Assembly: GCA_047345645.1 (NCBI GenBank)
Contig: JBLEFH010000008.1
Strand: one strand, 5' to 3'
Length of the DNA stretch: 64,000 nt
DNA from: JBLEFH01 sp047345645
GTDB lineage: Bacteria; Pseudomonadota; Alphaproteobacteria; Rhodobacterales; Rhodobacteraceae
Below, one piece after another: positions 1 to 8,296 of this stretch (the first letter of the stretch is position 1; the number at the start of each line of letters is the position of its first letter). Both the position numbers and the translations under genes were made by a program. The notes under the pieces are model-generated. The model worked only from the letters and a program-made list of their open reading frames with translations. It had not been told where the DNA came from and did no database searches.

Positions 1-1
1 G

Positions 2-547
2 GACAATCTGCTGACCGGCGAAGGCTATCTCGCGGTCTGTATCGATCCCGAGGGCGATCTCTTCACCGTCGAGGACTCGCCGCGTCCCGAGGATGCGCTG
101 GTCTATTGCGTCGATGAGGCGCTGCCGAGCTTCATCACCGATGTGCTCGACCAGAGCCGTCTCGACGAGGCGACCTGGCTGCTCAATCAGGCCGAAGGCC
201 TGCTCGGCAGCACGGTCGACACTGATGGCGATGGCATCGATGAGACGACCCTCGATTTCCAGGATCTCTTCTACGCCACCTGGCAGCTCGTCAACGAAGA
301 CACGCTCAAGCCGGGTCAGATGGACACGATCGATGGCTATCCGGGGGCCGGCTACATGGTCGATCTCGCGCTGGCCAATGGCGATGGCTTCGTGCCGGGC
401 GAGGGCGATCTCGTCGGCGTGGTGGTTGCGCCGATGATCGAAAGCAATGGCGACGGGCTCATTGACGAGACCGATGCCAATGTCGGTCAGATCATGCTGA
501 TCGGTGTGCCGTGGGATGAGCTCGCACAGGATTGCGTCTGCGGCTGA
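2..547 (+). CDS. C-terminal part of an exported protein with calcium-loop-like motifs (5' end outside window)
   Basis: The frame is open from the first bases of the window to the TGA at 545-547, so only the last 181 residues are visible. The product is acidic. It contains two EF-hand or dockerin-like loops, DTDGDGIDETTL and ESNGDGLIDETD, each with alternating Asp/Gly spacing suited to calcium binding. A few Cys residues, including the CVCG end, would fit an extracytoplasmic protein. No membrane anchor or sorting tail is visible at the C terminus. The next gene encodes a VPLPGG-tailed exported protein, so the region looks like surface or secreted functions. The exact family is not recognised and the secretion route cannot be judged without the N terminus. 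Confidence 0.6.
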   Translation, partial: DNLLTGEGYLAVCIDPEGDLFTVEDSPRPEDALVYCVDEALPSFITDVLDQSRLDEATWLLNQAEGLLGSTVDTDGDGIDETTLDFQDLFYATWQLVNEDTLKPGQMDTIDGYPGAGYMVDLALANGDGFVPGEGDLVGVVVAPMIESNGDGLIDETDANVGQIMLIGVPWDELAQDCVCG

Positions 548-567
548 TTGCCACGGGCTTGAGAGAA

Positions 568-597
568 GGGACGGCCAAGGCGTTGTTTTGCCGTCCC
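568..597 (+). terminator. Hairpin after the partial surface gene
   Basis: An 8-bp perfect stem (gggacggc at 568-575 with gccgtccc at 590-597) lies 20 bases after the stop codon. There is no clear T-run after it, so termination is plausible but not certain. Confidence 0.4.
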
Positions 598-735
598 AAA
601 CTCCCTCCCTTGGCGTTGATGCAGCGCAAAAATACCTTGGGGCGGATTTCCGCTTATGTTAGTTAAGAAATCGTTGACGCGGCGGCCTGCGATGAGCGCA
701 AGGCCAAGGCGCAACGGGTGAGGAAAGAGGACATC

Positions 736-1500
736 ATGTTCAAACAGTTTATCGCAACCGCTGCTGTGATCGCCGCTCTGCCGGCCGCAGCTCTGGCCGC
801 GACCGAAGAGGCGACCCTGGTGGGGGATGCATCGCTCAGCACAACGTCGATCGACGCGCTCGACCGCACGTTTACCTTCAACAAATTCGACGAGCAGGGC
901 GGCGATCGCACCCTGACCGGCGCGACATTTACCTTCGAATTCGACTATTCGGCGCAGCTCCAGATCACCAACACCTCGCGGGTCACGCTGAAGACCGACA
1001 AGGCGCAGGACTGGAATTTCGGCCGCACGGTGTACCCGGATTTCGATGCGAAAACCTATGCGACCGGCGAGAGCGTCATCACCGGCTCGGAAGGCGGGGA
1101 AGAGACCGCGTTCACCTTCAACAACTATGATGAGCTGGTGATCACCGGCCTCGACCAGATCGGCATCGGCGAAACCGCCAATGCCAGCACGTCCATCGGC
1201 GGCACGGCGACCGTGACCTTCGAGATCGATGCGGCGGATCTGGCCAGCTACATTGCCGCGAGCGGCGATGACAGCGTGTCCTTCGACGTGCTGAGCACCG
1301 CGGATCTGCAGAACCCGCCGATCCGTTGGGCCGCGGGCGGCACCGCCTCCTATGGCTGGCTGGAATCGGCGCTGGTCTCCGGCTCGGGCACCTACACCTA
1401 CACCTCGAACGTGGCCCCCGTGCCGCTGCCCGGCGGCCTCGCGCTCCTCGGCCTCGGCATCGCCGGCCTCGGCCTCGCCCGCCGCAAACGCAGCGCGTAA
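736..1500 (+). CDS. Exported protein with VPLPGG-type PEP-CTERM sorting tail
   Basis: The product has 254 residues. A Sec signal peptide (MFKQFIATAAVIAALPAAALA) opens it and a tripartite sorting tail closes it: VPLPGG, then a hydrophobic Leu/Gly/Ala helix, then the basic end ARRKRSA. In the family this tail (PEP-CTERM, VPLPA variant) is cut by an exosortase in the inner membrane and accompanies export to the envelope or matrix. The middle is Thr/Ser-rich, probably beta-structured, with no recognised domain and no Cys. The ATG at 736 is preferred over the in-frame GTG at 718 because gaggac lies just upstream and the signal peptide then begins correctly. The cognate exosortase is not in this window. 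Confidence 0.8.
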   Translation: MFKQFIATAAVIAALPAAALAATEEATLVGDASLSTTSIDALDRTFTFNKFDEQGGDRTLTGATFTFEFDYSAQLQITNTSRVTLKTDKAQDWNFGRTVYPDFDAKTYATGESVITGSEGGEETAFTFNNYDELVITGLDQIGIGETANASTSIGGTATVTFEIDAADLASYIAASGDDSVSFDVLSTADLQNPPIRWAAGGTASYGWLESALVSGSGTYTYTSNVAPVPLPGGLALLGLGIAGLGLARRKRSA

Positions 1501-1549
1501 GCGAGACGGCCAAAGGCGCGCGCAAACCGCGCCTTAACCAACACAGAGA

Positions 1550-1578
1550 GACCGCCCAAGGGCGGTCTTTTCTTTTTT
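1550..1578 (+). terminator. Rho-independent terminator of the VPLPGG-tail gene
   Basis: Stem gaccgcc (1550-1556) and ggcggtc (1561-1567) with loop caag, followed directly by ttttcttttttgg. It lies 50 bases after the stop codon of the preceding gene. Confidence 0.85.
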
Positions 1579-2001
1579 GGTTTTTACTTTCCTTTTCTTC
1601 CCAATCACTCCGCGACACAGGAATCGCAAAGGTGATTCGTATTCTGGTTTTTGGACGCCACTCATCACCCTTTATTTTCTGATGTTTGGTCAGACACCCT
1701 CGGACATATATAAATTATTACGCGCGATCCATATCCATTTAGTTATAATATCACAGTTTTGCCTAATTTTTCACCATAAATGCTTAATATTCATGCAGGT
1801 TTGATACCAGATACCAATTGTGTGGCAGGCAATCCGATCTATACTCAGGTTTATGCGAATAGTGACCATTACATCGGGTAAACGTGGTATGTTAATGATA
1901 TTTACATCCAGATACTGCGTTTCCATGATTTTTAACAAGTAAATATCGGCGCCACCCCACCCGGCGCCGATACCTAGTATAATATAACAAGGACCCATCT
2001 T
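1579..2001. other. AT-rich leader region upstream of the RTX gene, no gene seen
   Basis: About 420 bases without a credible coding region. Much of 1680-1945 is far richer in A and T than the rest of the window (for example catatataaattatta near 1704 and ttagttataatatca near 1740). No phage or IS sequence is visible. It probably contains the promoter and regulatory sites of the RTX gene at 2002. A sudden AT-rich patch before a surface-protein gene is typical of silenced or laterally acquired loci, but that is inference here. Confidence 0.55.
1944..1983 (+). promoter_or_regulatory. 10-bp hairpin and TATAAT box before the RTX start codon
   Basis: Bases 1944-1953 (tatcggcgcc) pair perfectly with 1963-1972 (ggcgccgata) around a 9-base loop. 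TATAAT follows at 1978-1983, only 18 bases before the ATG. The GC-rich hairpin stands out in an otherwise AT-rich leader. It could be an operator, a 5'-UTR structure that controls translation, or a terminator-like attenuator (no T-run follows). No matching -35 box is evident at standard spacing from TATAAT. Confidence 0.45.
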
Positions 2002-5000
2002 ATGGCGGTAATCAAGGGAGATGGCGGCAACAACGCTGTTGCACCCGGAACGAATAATAACGACGTCATGACCGGCGGCGGCGGCAATGATCAGGTTTGG
2101 GGCAATGCCGGTGACGACTATATCGGCGGCGATTATATCGGCACCCATATCCCGACACGCACAGGGGGAGCCGGCTATAGCGTCGCAAATGCGGTGGATT
2201 CTCAGCTTGGCTCCGCCGCGACCAGCACCTCAGGCAGTACCACTTCATTCTATACCTTCAGCAACACGACGTCAGGTGCGCAGGCTGTCAATTATGACAT
2301 CTATTATGTCGAACCGGATGGCACAATCACCTGGATGACACAGGTCATCGCTGGTGCGACACGCAGCATCGCGGTCCGGTCTGCCGAAGGCAATTTCATC
2401 GCTGTGGACACCAGTTCCGGCGAGATCCATCATCATTTTTCCGCCACCGCAAGCTCATCGACCCCGCTGGACGCGGTTGTTAGCGGCGATGACAATCTTG
2501 CAGGCTATGCCGGAAACGATACCATTTTCGGCAATGAAGGCGATGATACGATTTATGGCGAGCGCTTTCAGGCGAATGACAATACCCTTACGGGTGACGA
2601 CTATCTCGACGGCGGCGAAGGCAACGACACCATCTATGGCGGCGGCGGCAACGACAAGATCGGCGGCGGCACGGGTGATGACACAATTTACGGCGAGAAC
2701 GGCGCAGACAACATTGTCGGTGGGGCAGGGCAGGACACCATCTTCGGCGGTGCCGGCAATGACACGATCCGCGGCGATGGCTACATAATCATCGACCGCA
2801 ATGCCACCGCCGGCACCTATAGCAAGGTTTTCGGAACAGGTCTCTCCGCCGCCAACTCTCAGAGCAACACGAACACCGTCACATATAATTTCACCCATCA
2901 GGCGTCGGGCGGGTTTGAAGTCTATTATGTTGAACCAAACGGCGATCTTCGTTTTCTGGCGAGCGTCACGACGGGCAACGTCACCACGCTTCAGCTACCA
3001 GCAGATACGACCTTCGCCATTGTCAAAGACAACGCCATTGTCGGGCTGATTGACCGCAGTGAAACAGGCACAGGCGGCACATTCAACATCGCCAATTATG
3101 CCGATCCCGAGTTTGGATCCACCGCACCGGGCGCCGCCGCCGATATCATTGATGGCGGCGCGGGCAATGACACGATCTATTCCGAAGGCGGCGATGATCG
3201 CGTCGACGGTGGCACCGGGGCAGATTTTATACATACCAGCACGGGCAATGACACGGTCATTGGCGGGGAGGGGGCTGACACGATCCAGACAGGCACGGGC
3301 GATGATATCATCTATGGCGAGTCCGAAAGTGGCGCGCCGGTCGCGGGCAGCAGCTTCAACGATCACATCACCGCCGGCGAGGGCAATGACACCGTCTATG
3401 GCCAGCAGGGCGATGATGCGATTTCGGGCGGCACCGGGGCGGACCAGCTTTATGGCGGGGAGGGTGCGGACACCATCATCGGTGGCGGTGATGCGGATTA
3501 TATGGAAGGCGGCACCGGCGATGATGTAATGATCGGCGACGGACTCGGTCTCGTTCCCTTGCGCACGACGGCCAGCCAGACCGTCGCAAACTTTATCGGC
3601 AGCGACGCAGGGTCTGCGACCGCCTTCACCGGCCCGTCGAACGGTGCGGGGAAAACCGCCGTCACCTTCACCAACAACAACACCGGCGGCCAGGGCATCA
3701 CGGTGTATTACATTGAGCCGGATGGCACACTTCAAACCGCATCCATGGGTGTCCCGCTCAACCAGTCCCGCACCTTCTATTTTCCGGATAATTCCAATGT
3801 GCTGCTTGCCGAGAGCGGCACCGGGCGCGTGCTCGGCTATTACGAAAATGTCGAGGATCAGGGCAGCATCACGCTAACCACCGGTAATGACGACGCGCTG
3901 CAATTCGCGCCGCCGGGCGGTGCTGACGAGATGTATGGCGGTGATGGCGACGACATGATGATGGGCCGCGATGGCAATGATCTCATCTATGGCGACGCCG
4001 GCGCGGACACGATCGACGGCGGCGCGGCAGATGATACCATTTATGGCGGCGCGGATGACGACACCGTGCGCGGTGGCACGGGTGCGGACACCATCGAGGG
4101 CAATGCCGGCCAGGACACGCTGCTCGGGGAAGCGGGAACCGATACGATCTCCGGCGGGGCCGGGGACGACATCATTGATGGCGGGGAAGGGGCTGACACC
4201 GTTTCCGGCGGAAGCGGCAATGACGACATCACCGTCGGCGGCGGCGACATCGCCTCGGGCAATGACGACCGGGATGCGTTCATCATAGACCGCGACCAGC
4301 TCGCGCCCGGTGACAGCATCACCATTGACGGCGGCACCGGCTCGACCGCCGCGGGCGATGTGGATGATTATGACAGCATTGATCTGTCGGGGCTTACCAT
4401 CACCGATTACAGCCTGACACGGGATGCCGACGGCAATTCATGGTCCGGTATCGTCAATGTCAGCGATGGCACCAACAGCTACAGGCTGGATATAGTCGAG
4501 ATTGAGGAGCCGATCTGCTTCACGCCCGGTGTGCTGATCGAGACGGATCAGGGGCCGCGCGCGGTGGAAACGCTTCAGATCGGTGATCTGGTGCTGACCA
4601 AGGATCACGGGCTGAAACCTGTGCGCTGGATCGGGCGCAATCGCCTGAGCGCGACCATGCTTGACGAGAACGAAAACTACCGGCCGATCCGCATCCGTGC
4701 CGGGGCGCTCGCACCGGGCTATCCGGCGGCGGATCTGATCGTGTCGCCGCAGCATCGCATCCTGATCCGCTCACGCATCGCGGCACGGATGTTCGGCGCG
4801 GATGAAGTGCTGGTGGCGGCCAAACAGCTTTTGCAGATCGACGGCGTCGAGCAAGTCAACCACAGCGATGGCGTTGACTATATTCACTTCCTGCTCGACC
4901 AGCACGAGATCGTTTACGCCAACGGCGCGGAAAGCGAGTCGCTCTATACCGGCCCGCAAGCGCTCAAATCCGTCGGCGCCGAGGCCCGCGCGGAAATCCT

Positions 5001-5127
5001 GTCGCTGTTCCCGGAACTCAGGGATATCGACTACCGCGCCATCTCTGCGCGCCAACTGCCATCCGGCAAACTCGCCCGCAAACTCGTCACGCGCCATCAG
5101 CGCAACAGCAAGCCGCTGGTGATGTGA
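2002..5127 (+). CDS. RTX (haemolysin-type Ca-binding) protein with three beta-rich inserts and a C-terminal Hint domain
   Basis: The product has 1041 residues, is acidic, and has no Sec signal peptide, as expected for type I secretion. Glycine/aspartate nonapeptide repeats (GGxGxDxxx) occupy about residues 12-47, 160-260, 380-513 and 640-757; in known RTX proteins these fold as calcium-bound beta rolls outside the cell. Three similar inserts of about 60 residues interrupt the arrays (around 81-142, 291-352 and 551-613), each with YY[VI]EP[DN]G in the middle. Residues 839-985 form a Hint_2-type domain beginning CFTPGVLIETDQGPRAVETL and containing SPQHRILI, with Cys839 as the likely nucleophile. 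About 55 mixed-charge residues follow it. The caagga sequence upstream supports this start. No T1SS transporter gene is adjacent, and substrate or adhesive role is unknown. Confidence 0.9.
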   Translation: MAVIKGDGGNNAVAPGTNNNDVMTGGGGNDQVWGNAGDDYIGGDYIGTHIPTRTGGAGYSVANAVDSQLGSAATSTSGSTTSFYTFSNTTSGAQAVNYDIYYVEPDGTITWMTQVIAGATRSIAVRSAEGNFIAVDTSSGEIHHHFSATASSSTPLDAVVSGDDNLAGYAGNDTIFGNEGDDTIYGERFQANDNTLTGDDYLDGGEGNDTIYGGGGNDKIGGGTGDDTIYGENGADNIVGGAGQDTIFGGAGNDTIRGDGYIIIDRNATAGTYSKVFGTGLSAANSQSNTNTVTYNFTHQASGGFEVYYVEPNGDLRFLASVTTGNVTTLQLPADTTFAIVKDNAIVGLIDRSETGTGGTFNIANYADPEFGSTAPGAAADIIDGGAGNDTIYSEGGDDRVDGGTGADFIHTSTGNDTVIGGEGADTIQTGTGDDIIYGESESGAPVAGSSFNDHITAGEGNDTVYGQQGDDAISGGTGADQLYGGEGADTIIGGGDADYMEGGTGDDVMIGDGLGLVPLRTTASQTVANFIGSDAGSATAFTGPSNGAGKTAVTFTNNNTGGQGITVYYIEPDGTLQTASMGVPLNQSRTFYFPDNSNVLLAESGTGRVLGYYENVEDQGSITLTTGNDDALQFAPPGGADEMYGGDGDDMMMGRDGNDLIYGDAGADTIDGGAADDTIYGGADDDTVRGGTGADTIEGNAGQDTLLGEAGTDTISGGAGDDIIDGGEGADTVSGGSGNDDITVGGGDIASGNDDRDAFIIDRDQLAPGDSITIDGGTGSTAAGDVDDYDSIDLSGLTITDYSLTRDADGNSWSGIVNVSDGTNSYRLDIVEIEEPICFTPGVLIETDQGPRAVETLQIGDLVLTKDHGLKPVRWIGRNRLSATMLDENENYRPIRIRAGALAPGYPAADLIVSPQHRILIRSRIAARMFGADEVLVAAKQLLQIDGVEQVNHSDGVDYIHFLLDQHEIVYANGAESESLYTGPQALKSVGAEARAEILSLFPELRDIDYRAISARQLPSGKLARKLVTRHQRNSKPLVM
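2242..2427 (+). other. Beta-rich insert 1 of the RTX protein
   Basis: Residues about 81-142. Pattern: FYTFSN, then IYYVEPDGTITW, then AGATRSIAV, then NFIAVDTSSG. It sits directly after RTX repeats. The order 'F-x-N, aromatic-rich strand, DG turn, x-G-x-x turn, final strand with VD' recalls the von Hippel-Lindau beta domain; this is a pattern judgement only. Confidence 0.5.
2872..3057 (+). other. Beta-rich insert 2 of the RTX protein
   Basis: Residues about 291-352. Contains VTYNFTHQASGGFEVYYVEP, NGDLRFLASVTTGN, then TTFAIVKDNAIVGL. It matches insert 1 around the YYVEP[DN]G core and in strand spacing. Confidence 0.5.
3652..3840 (+). other. Beta-rich insert 3 of the RTX protein
   Basis: Residues about 551-613. 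Contains AVTFTNNNTGGQGITVYYIE, then PDGTLQ, NQSRTFYFPDNSNVLLAE and GTGRVLGYY. Same core order as inserts 1 and 2, with diverged flanks. Confidence 0.5.
4516..4956 (+). other. Hint (Hedgehog/intein-type) domain of the RTX protein
   Basis: Residues 839-985. It begins with Cys in CFTPGVLIET, followed by GDLVLTKDHG and the SPQHRILI block B. There is no C-terminal His-Asn splice junction, so it is a Hedgehog-like or Hint_2 processing module rather than a complete intein. Possible roles are self-cleavage or ester transfer after secretion. Confidence 0.75.
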
Positions 5128-5139
5128 AACGCGCGGAAA

Positions 5140-5165
5140 CTCTCCCTTGGAACCTCAGGGGAGAG
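5140..5165. terminator. Hairpin between convergent RTX and hflX genes
   Basis: ctctccc (5140-5146) pairs with gggagag (5159-5165). It lies between the stop codons of two convergent genes, but neither side has a strong T-run, so the call is weak. Confidence 0.35.
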
Positions 5166-5214
5166 CTACCTCCATTATTCCAATAATCAGTATTATGTAA
5201 ATTAAGGAGATGGA

Positions 5215-6468
5215 TCAGGACGACAGTTTCTCGAATTGTGCCTTGTCCTTCTCGGTCCACGACACGTTGAGAACGCTGCGCTCGCCGTCGTGGCGCTCGT
5301 CGGTCACGAGATGATGCGCGTAAAGCCAGGCGCGTTTCGCACCTTCAGTCGGCCCGAGTTTCAGCTCATCCTCACTGCGCACGCCCATCAGTTGCTCTTC
5401 CATCGCCTCGACCAGCGTATCGAGACCGGCGCCCGTGGACGCGGAAATCGCGACGACATTCTCGTCACGCTCGGCCACCGCTTCGTGGGCTTGCCGCGCG
5501 GCGTCGTCCAGAAGATCGATTTTGTTCCAGACTTCGAGCATCGGCCGCGTCTCATCGACGCCAAGCGCGGTCAGGATCGCCTCGACATCCGCCTTTTGCT
5601 CCTCGGTCTCGGGATGCGCCACGTCGCGGACATGGAGGATGAGATCAGCGTCGAGCACTTCCTCCAGCGTCGCGCGGAACGCGGCGACAAGCTGTGTAGG
5701 CAGATCGGAAATGAAACCCACCGTGTCCGACATGATCACTTTACGGCCATTTTCGAGCTCAATCGCGCGCATCGTCGGGTCCAGCGTGGCAAAGAGCATG
5801 TCCTTGGCCAGCACATCCGCACCGGAGAGACGGTTGAACAGGCTCGATTTGCCCGCGTTGGTATAGCCAACCAGCGCGACAATCGGAAATGGTACTTTTT
5901 TCCGGGCCTTACGGTGAAGTGTGCGAGTTCGCACGACCTTCTCAAGCTGGCGTTTCAGCCGCGTGATCTGCTCGTCCAGCGCACGCCGGTCGGCCTCGAT
6001 CTGGGTCTCACCAGGGCCGCCCATGAAGCCGACACCGCCTCGCTGGCGCTCAAGGTGGGTCCAACTGCGCACAAGGCGCGATTTTTGGTAACTCAGATGC
6101 GCAAGCTGCACCTGCAATACACCCTCACGGGTGGCCGCTCGGTCGCCGAAAATCTCCAAAATCAGCCCCGTCCGGTCGAGAACCTTCACCTTCCATTCAC
6201 GCTCCAGATTGCGCTGCTGGATCGGCGACAGCGGCCCGTCCACGATCACGAGGCCGATCTCGTCAGCTTCGATTTTCTCGTGAATTTCCGCGAGCTTGCC
6301 GGTGCCAATTAAAGTCGCTGCACGAATAGAGTTAAGGGTGACAACCTCCGCGCCCATGATCTCCAGATCCAGCGCGTCGGCCAGCGCAACAGCCTCGTCG
6401 AGCGCGTTTTCAGGCGCCCGGCGGGTGTCGCGGTCGTTAAAATGCGGGTGTAGGACGAGTGTGCGCAA
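5215..6468 (-). CDS. hflX: GTPase HflX
   Basis: The product has 417 residues, typical for HflX, a ribosome-associated GTPase that helps rescue or split stalled and heat-damaged 70S ribosomes. The N-terminal HflX-specific domain holds GTGKLAEI and VDGPLSPIQQRNLE; a basic helical linker contains RGGVGFMGGPGETQ. The G domain shows G1 GYTNAGKSS, G3 DTVGF and G4 NKID. The gene starts 5 bases after the hfq stop codon, the classic hfq-hflX pair, and is presumably co-transcribed with it. Nothing is missing. Confidence 0.95.
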   Translation of the reverse strand: MRTLVLHPHFNDRDTRRAPENALDEAVALADALDLEIMGAEVVTLNSIRAATLIGTGKLAEIHEKIEADEIGLVIVDGPLSPIQQRNLEREWKVKVLDRTGLILEIFGDRAATREGVLQVQLAHLSYQKSRLVRSWTHLERQRGGVGFMGGPGETQIEADRRALDEQITRLKRQLEKVVRTRTLHRKARKKVPFPIVALVGYTNAGKSSLFNRLSGADVLAKDMLFATLDPTMRAIELENGRKVIMSDTVGFISDLPTQLVAAFRATLEEVLDADLILHVRDVAHPETEEQKADVEAILTALGVDETRPMLEVWNKIDLLDDAARQAHEAVAERDENVVAISASTGAGLDTLVEAMEEQLMGVRSEDELKLGPTEGAKRAWLYAHHLVTDERHDGERSVLNVSWTEKDKAQFEKLSS

Positions 6469-6473
6469 GCGGC

Positions 6474-6710
6474 TTAGCTATCCCCGTCGCCTTCGTAAAG
6501 CTGCACAGGCTGCGACGGCATAATCGTCGAAATGGCATGTTTATAGACAAGCTGGCTCTGGCCATCACGGCGCAAGAGCACGCAAAAATTGTCAAACCAA
6601 GTGATAACGCCTTGAAGTTTCACGCCATTTACCAAGAACACCGTCACCGGAATCTTGGCTTTGCGGGTTGCGTTAAGGAAAGCGTCCTGGAGGTTCTGTT
6701 TATCAGCCAT
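6474..6710 (-). CDS. hfq: RNA chaperone Hfq
   Basis: The product has 78 residues and is full length. The Sm1 motif region (VTVFLVNGVKLQGVITWFDN) and the Sm2 YKHAISTI motif with its RNA-binding KH are intact. Hfq forms a hexameric ring that brings small RNAs and mRNAs together; in the alphaproteobacteria it is also linked to nitrogen-regulated gene control. The short acidic tail (EGDGDS) is usual for alphaproteobacterial Hfq. It sits 80 bases after trkH and immediately before hflX, and the gap before it probably holds its own promoter. Confidence 0.96.
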   Translation of the reverse strand: MADKQNLQDAFLNATRKAKIPVTVFLVNGVKLQGVITWFDNFCVLLRRDGQSQLVYKHAISTIMPSQPVQLYEGDGDS

Positions 6711-6790
6711 TTTGTGCCTTTTTGTCGCGCCTCTGACGGGCCGTTACGTTATTGACATCATAATAATCAGGAATGTCGGAATTTAAAGGG

Positions 6791-8296
6791 TCAACGCCAA
6801 GACATTGGGTTGAGAAGTGCGATCAATGCAAGAGATTCGACCCGTCCCATCACCATCGCGATGGCAAGAACGGCTTTTACCTCACTGGAAAGATAGCCGT
6901 AATCGGTAACGTCGGTGCCCATGGCGGGCACCAGTTGGCCCGTGGTGGCGAGCGCCGCGATGGCATGGGCGATGGCCTCGACGAAACCGAGCCCGAGGAG
7001 GGTTAACACCAGCATCAGGCTGGCGAGCGTCACCAGAAAGAGCATCAGGAAAATCCAGCTAAGATAGGCGCCCTGCCGGCGCATCTGCCGGTGCCCCCTG
7101 CCCTCGGACGGCACGGAATGCGGCTCGGCGAGGATCTGCACTTCGCGCAGCCCATGGCGGTAAAGCCCGTAGACTCGCAGCAATTTGATGCCGCCCGCCG
7201 TGGTCGCGATCCCGCCGCCGATCACCGAAACGCCCATAAAAATCAAGCCAGTCGTCTCAAGGCCGGACCAGTCCCGCGCAGCCATCCAGTCCGCGCTGAC
7301 AAAGCCGGTGGTGGTCACGAAGGACAGCACCGTGAAGAACGTCCCCCAGACCGCGCTGGCCATTGCGCCGATATTTTCCTGATCGGCGAAATCGAAACTG
7401 GCAAGCCAATGGCGCATGAAGAGGAGTAAGGTCAACGAGCAGACCGCGATGGCCGCGAGGATCAGTTCAGGATCGTTAATGCCGCGATCGCTTTTGATGC
7501 GTGTTTGCGGGCGGTAAACGCGATGTGTCAGCGCAAAGATGAAGAAAAACATCACGATGACTTCGCCAACGCGGCCAGAAAGGCCGTTTTCGAGCCCGCC
7601 CACAGGAGACGCGCCGGTGGTGGAAATCACCGACATGCCGTGGCAGAGCGCGATCAGTGGCCCCTCCCCGGCGAGGATCAGCAGCAGTGTTAACGTTAAT
7701 GTGCCGCCGGTATAGATCGGGACGATGATCGGCACGTAGCGCGACCACAAAGTTTCGCCCGCCGAAATCGTTTGGGTAAAAAAGGATTCCGATCCCGGCG
7801 CGCCCTTTTGCAAGAGTTCGAACCCGCCGAGATTGAGCGGCTCGAAGATCACGAAGGCGGCGAGAACGATCAGCAGTCCGCCGGACCATCCCGCAAAAGC
7901 GCGCCAGAGATGCAGCGTCGCGGAGAGGTCCACCGCCTGCTCGAATTGCGTCGCCCCGGTGGTGGTAAAACAGGAGACCATTTCGAAATAAGCGCCAAAA
8001 AATCCGAGACTTGGGACGAGGTGCGCCACCGGTGCGGCCATCATGAGCGGGAGCAGCGCATAGGCCGCAATCAGCGTGATAAGATCGCTCCGCACCTGAC
8101 TTTGCCGCTTGCGCTGCGGGCCAATCGCGAGGCCGATGGCGTAGCTGCCGAGCCAGAAAATCAGCCCATGGTAGAAGAAGGTCCGCGCCGTTTCCCAATC
8201 CTGGTAAACCGCCGCGTTGAGCATGGGCAGCACCATGCCCGCGGAGGTCAGCAGCATCAGGTTCACCGCAAGCGGGAAGCGCCGGACCACCATCAT
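6791..8296 (-). CDS. trkH: Potassium uptake protein, TrkH family
   Basis: The product has 501 residues with about ten to twelve membrane helices. The four selectivity-filter loops of the TrkH/Ktr fold are visible: TTTGAT, STTGAS, TTTGFV and ATTGQL, each with the filter glycine that lines the potassium path. TrkH forms the membrane channel or symporter controlled by the cytoplasmic TrkA ring. Its start codon overlaps the trkA stop (TGATG arrangement at 8294-8298), so the two are translationally coupled. Confidence 0.93.
   Translation of the reverse strand: MMVVRRFPLAVNLMLLTSAGMVLPMLNAAVYQDWETARTFFYHGLIFWLGSYAIGLAIGPQRKRQSQVRSDLITLIAAYALLPLMMAAPVAHLVPSLGFFGAYFEMVSCFTTTGATQFEQAVDLSATLHLWRAFAGWSGGLLIVLAAFVIFEPLNLGGFELLQKGAPGSESFFTQTISAGETLWSRYVPIIVPIYTGGTLTLTLLLILAGEGPLIALCHGMSVISTTGASPVGGLENGLSGRVGEVIVMFFFIFALTHRVYRPQTRIKSDRGINDPELILAAIAVCSLTLLLFMRHWLASFDFADQENIGAMASAVWGTFFTVLSFVTTTGFVSADWMAARDWSGLETTGLIFMGVSVIGGGIATTAGGIKLLRVYGLYRHGLREVQILAEPHSVPSEGRGHRQMRRQGAYLSWIFLMLFLVTLASLMLVLTLLGLGFVEAIAHAIAALATTGQLVPAMGTDVTDYGYLSSEVKAVLAIAMVMGRVESLALIALLNPMSWR

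Noticed and set aside
4516..5127. Intein in the RTX protein
   Set aside because: There is no C-terminal His-Asn junction or extein after it, so a complete splicing intein is not supported; only a Hint-type module.
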